From the NCBI RefSeq assembly GCF_003105155.1, contig NZ_QETK01000011.1, positions 62,001 through 126,000 of the forward strand: a DNA stretch of 64,000 nucleotides. Direction: 5' to 3'. The DNA comes from Pseudomonas sp. SDI (lineage in GTDB: Bacteria > Pseudomonadota > Gammaproteobacteria > Pseudomonadales > Pseudomonadaceae). Under the pieces are notes generated by a model. It was given only the letters and a program-made list of their open reading frames with translations, did not search any database and was not told the origin of the DNA. How positions within the stretch are numbered: position 1 is the first letter of the stretch; every line of letters begins with the position of its first letter. This document shows positions 56,518-64,000 of the stretch, one piece after another. The position numbers and the translations under genes were made by a program.

Positions 56518-57992
56518 GGTGTTTGATTCGCGCCGATGCGTCGGCGCAAATCGGTACCGGGCATATTGCCCGCTGTTTGACCCTGGCCGACGCGCTGCGT
56601 GCCTTGGGCGCACAGGTGAGTTTTGCCTGTGTACTGCTCGACGGGCACCTGCAGGCCCGCATCGAACAGGCCGGTTATCCGCTGTTCGGGCTGGAACCGC
56701 AGCCGGGTGAAGACTGGCAAGGTGAAATCGCCCGGCTGTCGGCGCTGTTGCCGGCCGGGCAGGTGTTCGACTGGGTGATCGTCGACCATTATGCCCTCGA
56801 CGCGCGCTGGCAGCAGGCCGCGCGCGGTTTTGCCAGGCAGGTCGCGGTGATCGATGACCTGGGCGACCGCGCGCAGGCTGCCGATCTGCTGCTGAACCAG
56901 AATTTCAACGCGAGCTCGGCGCTTTATGCGGCGCTGCTGCCAGCTACCGCGCGGCGCCTGCTCGGGCCGCGCTTCGCCCTGATCCGCCCGGCCTTTGCTC
57001 GTCCCCCGAAGCCGCTGGCAGCGCACGGCCGGCGCGTGCTGGTCAGCTTCGGTGGCTTCGATGTGGCCGGCATGGTGCTCAAGACGCTGCAGGCGCTCGC
57101 CGGGCTCGAGGGGCTGCAGGTCACCTGTGTCGCTGGCCTGCAGCACGTGCAGCGCGAGGCGTTGCAGGCACTCTGCGCGAGCCGGGCCGACTGGCAGTTG
57201 CATGACTACCTGGAGGACTTGCCGACCCATATGGCCGCCGCCGACCTGTTTATCGGCGCCGGTGGCGGCACCACCTGGGAGCGTGCCTTGCTCGGCTTGC
57301 CGAGCCTGTGCGTGTGCGTGGCGGACAACCAGCGGGCCAACGCCGAAGCGCTGGCGCGGGCCGGGGTGCACCTGTACCTCGGCGAGGCGGCGCAGGTCAC
57401 GCTGGCGGCCCTGCGCGAGGCGGTGGCTTTGCTGCTGGGCAATGCACCGTTGCGCCAGAGTTTTGCCAGCCACAGTCGCGCACTGGTGGATGGCTTGGGC
57501 GCCCGCCGCGTCGCGGTGGCGCTGTGCGGTGCCGGGCTGCAACTGCGCCGGGCCGAAGCACGCGACGCGCAATTGCTGTTCGACGGGCGTAATGCCGACG
57601 CGGTGCGGCGCTGGTCGCTGGAAAGCCAGCCACTGAGCTGGGAGCGGCATCTGCTCTGGCTGACGGCCACCCTGCACAACCCGCAGCGGTTGCTGCTGAT
57701 CGCCGAGGCCGGCGACGGGCCGGTCGGCATGCTTCGCTACGACCGACTCACGGCGCAGCGCGGGCGGGTTTCCATCTACCTGTTCGAGGGGCGTTTCGGT
57801 CTGGGCTGGGGCAGGGCGCTGCTGGCGCGTGGCGAGCAGGCCGTTGTAGCCGCCTGGCCGGAGCTGGAGGTTATCGAAGCGCAGGTCTTGCCGGATAACC
57901 AGGCCTCCCTGGCACTGTTCAGCGCCGCCGGCTTCAGCCGTGGCGAGTGTCTATTCGAACGTTCTCTCAAGGATTCGCAGCATGAGTTTTAA
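56514..57992 (+). CDS. pseG: PseG-PseH fusion (UDP-sugar hydrolase and N-acetyltransferase)
   Basis: 492 aa from the TTG at 56514 (MRCLIRADASAQIGTGHIAR), which overlaps the pseF stop (TTGA). Residues 1-340 are PseG, a GT-B-fold hydrolase releasing UDP from UDP-2,4-diacetamido-2,4,6-trideoxy-altrose: GHIARCLTLADAL, DHYALDARWQ and IGAGGGTTWERALLGLP. From about residue 341 (LQLRRAEARDAQLLFDGRN) a GNAT domain follows, as in PseH, which acetylates the 4-amino group. PseG and PseH are separate proteins in Campylobacter and Helicobacter. Confidence 0.88.
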   Translation: MRCLIRADASAQIGTGHIARCLTLADALRALGAQVSFACVLLDGHLQARIEQAGYPLFGLEPQPGEDWQGEIARLSALLPAGQVFDWVIVDHYALDARWQQAARGFARQVAVIDDLGDRAQAADLLLNQNFNASSALYAALLPATARRLLGPRFALIRPAFARPPKPLAAHGRRVLVSFGGFDVAGMVLKTLQALAGLEGLQVTCVAGLQHVQREALQALCASRADWQLHDYLEDLPTHMAAADLFIGAGGGTTWERALLGLPSLCVCVADNQRANAEALARAGVHLYLGEAAQVTLAALREAVALLLGNAPLRQSFASHSRALVDGLGARRVAVALCGAGLQLRRAEARDAQLLFDGRNADAVRRWSLESQPLSWERHLLWLTATLHNPQRLLLIAEAGDGPVGMLRYDRLTAQRGRVSIYLFEGRFGLGWGRALLARGEQAVVAAWPELEVIEAQVLPDNQASLALFSAAGFSRGECLFERSLKDSQHEF

Positions 57993-59031
57993 CATCGGGC
58001 ATCGTCGCGTCGGGGCAGGCGAGCCGCCACTGATCATTGCCGAGATGAGTGGCAACCACAACCAGTCGCTGGAACGGGCCCTGGCGATCGTCGACGCAGC
58101 GGCCAAGGCCGGGGCGCATGCGCTCAAGCTGCAGACCTACACCGCCGACACCATGACCCTGGATCTCGCGCATGGCGAGTTCTTCATCGAAGACAAGAAC
58201 AGCCTGTGGGCGGGTTCCTCGCTGTACTCGCTGTACGAAAAGGCTCATACCCCCTGGGAATGGCACTCGGCGATTTTCGAGCGCGCGCGCGCGCATGGCA
58301 TGCTGGCGTTCTCCACGCCCTTCGACGATACCTCGGTGGACTTTCTCGAAAGCCTCGGTGTGCCGGCCTACAAGATCGCCAGTTTCGAAAACACCGACCT
58401 GCCACTGATTCGCAGGGTGGCGGCCACCGGCAAGCCGATGATCATCTCCACCGGCATGGCCAGCCTCGCCGAGCTGGACGAAACGGTACGCACCGCGCGC
58501 GCCCACGGTTGCCGCGACCTGGTGCTGCTCAAGTGCACCAGCACCTACCCGGCCAGCCCGGAAAACAGCAACGTGCTGACGGTCCCGCACCTGCGCGAGC
58601 TGTTCGGTTGCGAAGTCGGGCTGTCCGACCATTCCCTTGGGGTTGGCGTCGCGGTGGCCGCGGTAGCGCTGGGGGCGACGGTGGTGGAAAAGCATTTCAC
58701 CCTGGATCGTGCGGCTGGCGGCGTCGACTCGGTGTTCTCGCTGGAACCGCATGAGCTGGCCGGCCTGGTGCTGGAAACCGAGCGGGCCTGGCAATCGCTG
58801 GGCAAGGTGCGCTACGGCGCTACCGCCGCCGAAGAAGCCTCGCGCCGATTCCGCCGCTCGTTGTACGTCGTGCGCGACATGCGTGAAGGAGAAATCTTCG
58901 ATCACACCAACGTGCGTGCCATTCGCCCGGGCTTGGGCCTGGCGCCACGGCACCTGGACGCTCTGCTCGGGCGCAAGGCCCGTCAGCCATTGCAACGCGG
59001 TACGGCGCTGGACTGGTCGCTGGTCGACTGA
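57982..59031 (+). CDS. pseI: Pseudaminic acid synthase PseI
   Basis: 349 aa NeuB-family enzyme condensing 2,4-diacetamido-altrose with phosphoenolpyruvate. N-terminal TIM barrel (IIAEMSGNHNQSLERAL, LKLQTYTADTMTL, STGMASLAEL) and C-terminal SAF domain (RRSLYVVRDMREGEIF). The AEMSGNHNQSL stretch is PseI-like rather than NeuB-like. Overlaps the pseG-H gene by 11 bases. Confidence 0.93.
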   Translation: MSFNIGHRRVGAGEPPLIIAEMSGNHNQSLERALAIVDAAAKAGAHALKLQTYTADTMTLDLAHGEFFIEDKNSLWAGSSLYSLYEKAHTPWEWHSAIFERARAHGMLAFSTPFDDTSVDFLESLGVPAYKIASFENTDLPLIRRVAATGKPMIISTGMASLAELDETVRTARAHGCRDLVLLKCTSTYPASPENSNVLTVPHLRELFGCEVGLSDHSLGVGVAVAAVALGATVVEKHFTLDRAAGGVDSVFSLEPHELAGLVLETERAWQSLGKVRYGATAAEEASRRFRRSLYVVRDMREGEIFDHTNVRAIRPGLGLAPRHLDALLGRKARQPLQRGTALDWSLVD

Positions 59032-59255
59032 GGGCGGGTGACGGCGCCAGGCAAAATATGCGATTGTCTGGGGAATTTCGTGACCTATCAGTCAGAGCAA
59101 GCATCTCTGTCTGTAACCGTGAATGGAAGGGGCATGCCCAGGCATTGCCCCTTTGACCGTCCGCCCATTGATCGGCGCGCGGAAAAACCCGTTTTTTGGC
59201 GCTCCTCGAATCCTGCGAGCGGTGATATAGAGCTGTTATTTATTGGGAAGCCATG
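59032..59255. other. Intergenic region before the KAS III-like gene
   Basis: 224 bases. An imperfect hairpin at 59127-59153 (AAGGGGCA / TGCCCCTT with an inner TGCC/GGCA stem) may end the pse set. A+T-rich sequence nearer the next gene (59180-59250) presumably holds its promoter, which I cannot define. Confidence 0.5.
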
Positions 59256-60182
59256 ATGATTGGCATAAAAAGCATTGCGAGCTACGTGCCCGCTGCCGGC
59301 CTCGACAACTACGCGCAAGGCGCCAAATTCGACAAGGATGAAGCGTTCATCCTCGGCAAGATCGGCTCGGCGTTTCTGCCGCGCAAAACCGCAGAACAAG
59401 AAACTTCTGATCTGTGCGTCGAAGCAGTAAACGCCCTGTTCGCGGCCAACCCGGAACTCAAGCGCGAGTCCATCGACGCGCTGATCGTCGTCACTCAGAA
59501 CGGTGACGAGGAAGGCCTGCCGCATACCGCTGCGATCGTTCAGGACAAGCTCGGCCTGCCGACGAATGTCGCCGCGTTCGATATCTCCCTGGGCTGCTCG
59601 GGCTACGTTTACGGTATCTACGCCATCAAGGGCTTTATGGAAGCTGCTGGCCTGAAAAATGGTCTGCTGGTGACTGCCGACCCGTACTCGAAGATCGTCG
59701 ACCCGGAAGACCGCAACACCACCATGCTGTTCGGCGACGCCGCCACCGCGACCTGGATGGGCGAAGAGGCTGCCTGGCAGTTGGGCAAGGCCAAGTTCGG
59801 TACCGACGGTTCCGGCGCGCCGCACCTGAAGGTCAGCGACGGGGTGTTCTTCATGAACGGCCGCCAGGTGTTCAACTTTGCGCTGCTCAAGGTGCCGGCG
59901 CACCTGCATGAGTTGCTCGACGAGTCGGGCCTCAAGCCTGCCGATATCGATGCGTTCTGCATTCACCAGGGCAGCGCTGCGATTGTCGACGCTGTGGCTC
60001 GCCGCTTCGAAGAAGACCCCAGCAAGTTCGTCAAGGACATGGTCGAGACCGGCAATACCGTCTCCTCGAGCATTCCGTTGCTGCTGGAAAAGCACGTGCT
60101 CGACGGCAGTTGGAACCGGGTGGCGCTGAGCGGTTTCGGCGTCGGTCTGTCGTGGGCTTCGGCGATCATCTATCGCGCTTGA
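59256..60182 (+). CDS. Beta-ketoacyl-ACP synthase III-like protein
   Basis: 308 aa FabH-fold protein. Catalytic triad complete: Cys114 in SLGCSGYVYG, His237 in FCIHQGS, Asn267 in ETGNTVSSS. Start at the second ATG (59256) gives a five-base space to GGGAAG. Homologues lie in the flagellin glycosylation islands of P. syringae (orf3 after fgt1-fgt2) and are thought to supply an acyl group for the glycan. Probably not the housekeeping FabH. Confidence 0.88.
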   Translation: MIGIKSIASYVPAAGLDNYAQGAKFDKDEAFILGKIGSAFLPRKTAEQETSDLCVEAVNALFAANPELKRESIDALIVVTQNGDEEGLPHTAAIVQDKLGLPTNVAAFDISLGCSGYVYGIYAIKGFMEAAGLKNGLLVTADPYSKIVDPEDRNTTMLFGDAATATWMGEEAAWQLGKAKFGTDGSGAPHLKVSDGVFFMNGRQVFNFALLKVPAHLHELLDESGLKPADIDAFCIHQGSAAIVDAVARRFEEDPSKFVKDMVETGNTVSSSIPLLLEKHVLDGSWNRVALSGFGVGLSWASAIIYRA

Positions 60183-60253
60183 TCCGCAAGGCTGATAAAA
60201 CCGCGCCGGTGCGGTAATCTGCGGCGTTTCGCAGGCAAGGGAAGCTCCAACCC

Positions 60254-61546
60254 ATGAGCGAGTTTTTCCAGCGTAACGCTGCCATCCTCCAGGCCCGCTG
60301 GCCGGCGCTGTCCGAGCGGGTCCTCGCTGAGCCCGCCGCAGCGCTTCAGGTCGAACTGGTCGAAGGGCTGGGCTCGACACTGCAGGTCGAGGGTATCCAG
60401 CTCAGCAGTCGCCATGACCGGCTGGCCGAGGCCCGTTTCCAGGCTGCCAGCCTGCCCGCGCAGGCGCCCCGACTGCATCTTTACGGCACTGGCCTGGGCG
60501 ACCTGCAGACGGTCTTGCTTGAGCGTGCCGAACTGCAACAACTGCATGTCCAGGTGCTCAACGGCGCGTTGTTCAAGCTGGTGCTGGAGCTGCTCGATCA
60601 GTCGGCCTGGCTGGCCGATCCGCGGGTCGAGTTGGCCTATGCCGGCGATCGCGCGGAAATCATGCTGCCGTTTTTCGCCCTGCCGGCCGAGCTGGTGCTG
60701 GCCGATGAATTCAACGCCAAGATTCGTGATCGACTGATCAGCGAAGCCCACCTGGCCGATAACAATCGCGCGTTCGCTGCGGCCGACCCGCGCCTGCTGG
60801 CGCTGCTCGACAGCAGCCTGCCATTGCTGCGCCAGGATCGCGACGTTAGCGAGCTGTTCGGCAGTGGTGTCGGGCGCGCGTGCTATGTCATCGGTACGGG
60901 GCCGACCCTGGCCGGGCATCTGCCGGCGCTGGCGCGGATTCGCCAGCAGGCCGAACGGCCGTTGTTCATCTGTGTCGATACGGCGTATCTGCCGCTGCTC
61001 AGGGCCGGGATCAAGGCGGATGTGGTGGTCAGCGTCGATCACAATATCCGCAGCCGACACCTGCCGGCGGCCGATTCGGCCGACACTGCGCTGGTCTACA
61101 TGCCGATGCTCGATATCGAGTTGCTGGCCGCCTGGCGCGGCCCGCGTTTCGCCGCCTACTCGCCCAGCGCCCTGTATGCGCAGGTGCGCGAGGCGATTCC
61201 GCGCGGGGAACTGTTCGTCGGTGGCAGCGTGATTCATCCGGCGGTCGACCTGGCGGTGCACATGGGGAGCACGCGGGTCACCCTGTTCGGCGCCGACTTC
61301 GCTTTCCCGATGGGCAAAACCCATACCGGCTGGGACGACGGTGACCTCGGCCCTCAGTTGGCGGTGGCCCGCCACTGGGTGCTGGACGGCAATGGTCAGC
61401 GCGTGCGCACGCAACTGAATTTCCGCAGCTACCTGTGCGAGCTGGAGCGCTTCATTGCCCGCCACCCGCAGGTGCGCTTCTACAACACCAGCCGGGCCGG
61501 CGCGCTGATCGCCGGCACCCACTTCGATCCGGAGTTCTGCCAATGA
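60254..61546 (+). CDS. Maf/DUF115 family putative flagellin glycosyltransferase
   Basis: 430 aa. Central DUF115/MptE-like domain: YVIGTGPTLAGHLPAL, VVVSVDHN, FVGGSVIHPAVDLA, LFGADFAFPMGKTHT. In Campylobacter, Helicobacter and Aeromonas such motility-associated factors transfer pseudaminic acid to flagellin. Placed after the pse genes and before fliC, which fits that role. AAGGGAAG precedes the ATG. Confidence 0.83.
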   Translation: MSEFFQRNAAILQARWPALSERVLAEPAAALQVELVEGLGSTLQVEGIQLSSRHDRLAEARFQAASLPAQAPRLHLYGTGLGDLQTVLLERAELQQLHVQVLNGALFKLVLELLDQSAWLADPRVELAYAGDRAEIMLPFFALPAELVLADEFNAKIRDRLISEAHLADNNRAFAAADPRLLALLDSSLPLLRQDRDVSELFGSGVGRACYVIGTGPTLAGHLPALARIRQQAERPLFICVDTAYLPLLRAGIKADVVVSVDHNIRSRHLPAADSADTALVYMPMLDIELLAAWRGPRFAAYSPSALYAQVREAIPRGELFVGGSVIHPAVDLAVHMGSTRVTLFGADFAFPMGKTHTGWDDGDLGPQLAVARHWVLDGNGQRVRTQLNFRSYLCELERFIARHPQVRFYNTSRAGALIAGTHFDPEFCQ

Positions 61547-61809
61547 ATGCCAGCTCGCATCTGCTTGCTGCACGTGACTGTGCCGGGTTGTTCCGCCTGG
61601 GGCGCGATGTGGAAGGGGCGTTGCGCATGGTCGAGCTGCTCGACGGCTTGCTGGCGCTGTTCGAGCAGGCGCCGGAGCCATTGCGCGCGCAGTCGGCACA
61701 GGTGCTCGGGGCGTTGCTGGCGGCCCAGCAGGGGCAGGACTGGATCGCTCTGGCCGATTACCTCGAGTACGAACTGGTACACCTGATCGATCAGGCAGCT
61801 TCTGCCTGA
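61543..61809 (+). CDS. Small helical protein coupled to the Maf gene
   Basis: 88 aa, start overlapping the Maf stop (ATGA). Leu/Ala-rich amphipathic helices (LRMVELLDGLLALFEQAPE, ALLAAQQGQDWIALADYLEY) suggest an all-helical cytoplasmic protein. No signal peptide. Tight coupling suggests a partner or chaperone of Maf or of flagellin, but I do not recognise the family. Confidence 0.65.
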   Translation: MNASSHLLAARDCAGLFRLGRDVEGALRMVELLDGLLALFEQAPEPLRAQSAQVLGALLAAQQGQDWIALADYLEYELVHLIDQAASA

Positions 61810-61930
61810 CGTGTTGGTGAAATGTGACCGTCGTCACATTCCGCGTTTTCGCTCAAGCCCGCGCGGCCGGGCTGCACGCCATGATTTACGGGGGGTGGCA
61901 GCGTGATGGCATTTTTTTTTGCTAAAGCCC

Positions 61931-61957
61931 TAAAGCAACCCGCATTCCCGACGATAA
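61931..61957 (+). promoter_or_regulatory. FliA (sigma-28) promoter of fliC
   Basis: TAAAGCAA (61931-61938), 11 bases, GACGATAA (61950-61957). A T9 run (61912-61920) lies just upstream and could act as an UP element. The leader of about 75 bases carries three GGA motifs (near 61989, 62004 and 62029), potential RsmA/CsrA contacts. The rest of the 228-base gap shows no gene. Confidence 0.82.
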
Positions 61958-62037
61958 CCATTACGAAGGTTCTCTAGGCCACACCCGGCGGATGCCAGGG
62001 CCGGAAGCCGCAGTATCCATCCAACGAGGAATTCGTC

Positions 62038-62892
62038 ATGGCATTAACCGTAAACACCAACACCACTTCGCTGGGCGTGCAGAAGAACCTGAACCGCGCT
62101 TCCGACTCGCTGAGCACCTCGATGACTCGCCTGTCGTCCGGTCTGCGCATCAACAGCGCTAAAGACGACGCTGCTGGCCAACAGATCGCCAACAAGCTGC
62201 AAACCATGATCACCGGTTCGACCGTAGCGATCAAAAACGCCAACGACGGTGTTTCGATCACTCAGACCGCTGAAGGCGCACTGTCGGAAATCACCAACAT
62301 CCTGCAGCGTATGCGTGAGCTGGCTCTGCAAGCACGAAACGACTCCAACGGCACCACTGAACGCGCTGCTCTGAACAAAGAGTTCGCGGCCAAGTCCGAC
62401 GAGATCACTCGTATCGCTTCGTCCACCACCTACGGCACCAGCAAACACCTGCTGGACGGTTCGGCTGGCACCATGCAGTTCCAGGTAGGTGCAATGACCG
62501 GTACCGACCAGGTCATCAGCGTTGTCATGAGCACCAGCTTCGCTGCTTCGACCCTGGCGGTCGGCACTGGCGCCCTGGCGATCTCGGGTACTTCCGACTC
62601 CGCCGTACACACCGCCGTTGACGGCGCGCTGACCGCAATCGACGCGGCTCTGCAAACCATCGACAACAAGAAGTCGGACCTGGGTGCTATCCAGAACCGC
62701 TTCCAGAGCACCATCAACAACCTGCAAAACATGACCGAAAACGCCACCGCTGCTCAGGGTCGCGTTCAGGACACCGACTTCGCCGCAGAAACTGCTCAGC
62801 TGACCAAGCAGCAAACCCTGCAGCAAGCGTCCACCGCAGTTCTGGCTCAGGCCAACCAACTGCCATCCGCTGTACTGAAGCTGCTTCAGTAA
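62038..62892 (+). CDS. fliC: Flagellin FliC
   Basis: 284 aa, a short flagellin with nearly only D0/D1 domains and a small Ser/Thr-rich centre (STSFAASTLAVGTGALAISG), about the size of P. syringae flagellin, where the glycosylated serines lie in that centre. Conserved N-terminal helices (NLNRASDSLSTSMTRLSSGL) and C-terminal end (LTKQQTLQQASTAVLAQANQ). The flg22 region is residues 30-51. Preceded by CGAGGAATTCGTC. Confidence 0.97.
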   Translation: MALTVNTNTTSLGVQKNLNRASDSLSTSMTRLSSGLRINSAKDDAAGQQIANKLQTMITGSTVAIKNANDGVSITQTAEGALSEITNILQRMRELALQARNDSNGTTERAALNKEFAAKSDEITRIASSTTYGTSKHLLDGSAGTMQFQVGAMTGTDQVISVVMSTSFAASTLAVGTGALAISGTSDSAVHTAVDGALTAIDAALQTIDNKKSDLGAIQNRFQSTINNLQNMTENATAAQGRVQDTDFAAETAQLTKQQTLQQASTAVLAQANQLPSAVLKLLQ

Positions 62893-62908
62893 TAGTGCGA
62901 TGAAGTAC

Positions 62909-62949
62909 AGCGAGGGCGTGCGTTCAACGCATTCCCTCGCTTTTTATTT
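62909..62949 (+). terminator. Terminator after fliC
   Basis: AGCGAGGG and CCCTCGCT enclose an inner TGCG/CGCA stem; TTTTATTTT follows. Separates the abundant fliC message from flaG. Confidence 0.88.
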
Positions 62950-62964
62950 TGGAGGTGATGGACG

Positions 62965-63318
62965 ATGGACATGAGTGTCAGGTTGAATTCGTCTTATCCG
63001 GCGCCGGCAGTCACTGCCAACCAGCAAGAAAAGGCTGGTGAGCAGCAAGCGGCCCCCGAAAAGCTCAACGGCAAGGCCGTTGAAAAACCTTCCGATACGC
63101 GCCAGCTGCAAACGGCCGTCAAGGAAATACAGGATTTTGTCCAGTCGTTGCAACGCAACCTGGAGTTCTCGGTGGACGATTCCACCGGGCAAGTCGTGGT
63201 CAAGGTAGTCGCCCGCGACAGCGGCGAAGTCATTCGGCAGATTCCATCGGAAACCGCATTGGAACTGGCCAAGAGCCTGCACGACGTCAACAGCCTTCTT
63301 TTTGACGAGAAAGTCTGA
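62965..63318 (+). CDS. flaG: Flagellar filament-length protein FlaG
   Basis: 117 aa. Variable N-terminus and conserved C-terminal FlaG domain (VKEIQDFVQSLQRNLEFSVD, VVKVVARDSGEVIRQIPSE). Small protein between fliC and fliD in Pseudomonas; affects filament length. GGAGGTGATG upstream fixes the start at 62965. Confidence 0.94.
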   Translation: MDMSVRLNSSYPAPAVTANQQEKAGEQQAAPEKLNGKAVEKPSDTRQLQTAVKEIQDFVQSLQRNLEFSVDDSTGQVVVKVVARDSGEVIRQIPSETALELAKSLHDVNSLLFDEKV

Positions 63319-63400
63319 AGGCTGGTACTACAATTGATGCTTTCCCGAATCTTCCAGGAAGGAGCAAGGGTTCGGCGTTAACCAGAGAAGGAGAGAAGCG

Positions 63401-64000
63401 ATGGCAAGTCCAATTTTACCGGGTAAGGGGTTGGGGTCCGGCCTCGATACCGCGGGAATCGTCAAGGCCCTGGTTGACGCGGAAAGACTGCCCAAGCAGA
63501 ACCAGCTCGATCGCCAGACCAAGTCGAACACGGCGTCCATTTCGGCGATCGGCAGTCTGAAAAGTGCCCTGGCGGCCTACAAGACTGCCCTGGAAAAGCT
63601 CAATGACAAGAACGCCCCGGCGTTCCTGGGTTACTCCGCGACCACCTCGGACGAGAAAACCGTCAAGGCCACCGCGACCAACTCCGCGGTCGGCGGCATC
63701 TACAGCGTGACCGTCAACCGCCTGGCGACTGCTTCCAAAGTCGCCAGCCAGCGCTTTGGCGATAGCAGTGCGCCAATCAGTGCTGGCACCCTGAACATCA
63801 CCCAGGGTACTGGCAGCAGCATCCCGGTCGAGATCAAGCCTGGGGCTACCTTGCAGTCGGTGCGCGACTCGATCAACAATCAGGCCGGTGCCTCCGGGAT
63901 CATGGCCAACATTATCAATGATGGCAGCGGCTCGCGGCTGGTGCTGACTTCGACCACAACCGGCGAAAAGTCGGATATTTCCGTTAGCGGCATTCCCGAG
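63401..64000 (+). CDS. fliD: Filament cap protein FliD (5' part)
   Basis: The first 200 codons; the gene continues past the window. Starts MASPILPGKGLGSGLDTAGI after AGAAGGAGAGAAGCG. The N-terminal FliD domain (VKALVDAERLPKQNQLDRQ, GIYSVTVNRLATASKVASQR) is clear. Caps the filament and promotes flagellin folding. The 82-base gap before it shows no terminator, so flaG and fliD may be cotranscribed. Confidence 0.94.
   Translation, partial: MASPILPGKGLGSGLDTAGIVKALVDAERLPKQNQLDRQTKSNTASISAIGSLKSALAAYKTALEKLNDKNAPAFLGYSATTSDEKTVKATATNSAVGGIYSVTVNRLATASKVASQRFGDSSAPISAGTLNITQGTGSSIPVEIKPGATLQSVRDSINNQAGASGIMANIINDGSGSRLVLTSTTTGEKSDISVSGIPE

Noticed and set aside
59196-59231. Sigma-70 promoter for the KAS III-like gene (TTGGCG ... 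TATAGA)
   Set aside because: The two boxes are 24 bases apart, too far for a functional spacer.
41387-61809. Recent horizontal acquisition of the glycosylation island
   Set aside because: No insertion sequences, integrase, tRNA junction or visible drop in G+C at its edges; the codon choice looks like the neighbours. Transfer may be old but is not shown by this sequence.
61896-61911. Possible RpoN promoter before fliC (TGGCAGCGTGATGGCA)
   Set aside because: GG and GC are ten bases apart, but the -12 box is TGGCA instead of TTGCA/T, and a better FliA promoter lies just downstream; fliC is a FliA gene in Pseudomonas.

Overview
The window is chromosomal DNA of a Pseudomonas of the fluorescens/putida type. 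Evidence: the core genes (MgtE, AmrZ, the Bkd complex, FlgM/FlgN/FlgZ, FliC, FlaG) read as typical Pseudomonas proteins, G+C is high, promoters of the RpoN (sigma-54) and FliA (sigma-28) classes stand in front of the flagellar operons, and REP-type dyads lie between operons. I see no prophage, insertion sequence or CRISPR array.

Layout. 0-7.6 kb: mgtE, amrZ (ribbon-helix-helix regulator of motility and alginate), an orphan phnN, a small exported protein, tRNA-Arg(CCT), a Co/Ni resistance pair (dmeR-dmeF), a conserved hypothetical, and a two-gene unit (Fe(II)/2-oxoglutarate-type oxygenase plus TylF-type methyltransferase) behind a near-consensus FliA promoter. 7.6-13.3 kb: the branched-chain 2-keto acid dehydrogenase operon bkdA1-bkdA2-bkdB-lpdV and its divergent activator bkdR. 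13.4-16.2 kb: a glutamine-synthetase-like gamma-glutamylpolyamine synthetase and an MFS transporter. 16.3-20.7 kb: flgA, flgM, flgN and flgZ (minus strand), divergent from cheV and cheR. 21.0-24.0 kb: flgBCDE. 24.1-32.7 kb: a type I secretion locus (ABC exporter, membrane-fusion protein and a 1693-residue repetitive RTX protein) lying between the flgBCDE and flgFGHIJKL operons. 33.0-41.3 kb: flgFGHIJKL. 41.4-61.8 kb: a flagellin glycosylation island. 62.0-64.0 kb: fliC, flaG and the first 200 codons of fliD, which runs off the window.

How it works together. Rod, ring, hook and junction genes have RpoN promoters; flgM and fliC have FliA promoters. The glycosylation island encodes two giant glycosyltransferases (FgtA-like), a CDP-6-deoxyhexose pathway (rfbF, rfbG, a 3,5-epimerase-like protein, two C-methyltransferase-like proteins, a reductase, a CmcI-like protein), a pseudaminic acid pathway (pseC, pseF, a pseG-pseH fusion, pseI; pseB is not here), a KAS III-like enzyme, and a Maf/DUF115 putative flagellin glycosyltransferase with a small coupled partner. 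The gene set predicts a flagellin glycan containing a branched (C-methyl) deoxysugar and/or pseudaminic acid, which I do not recognise as a described structure. The other candidate novelty is the RTX type I secretion locus inserted in the flagellar cluster.
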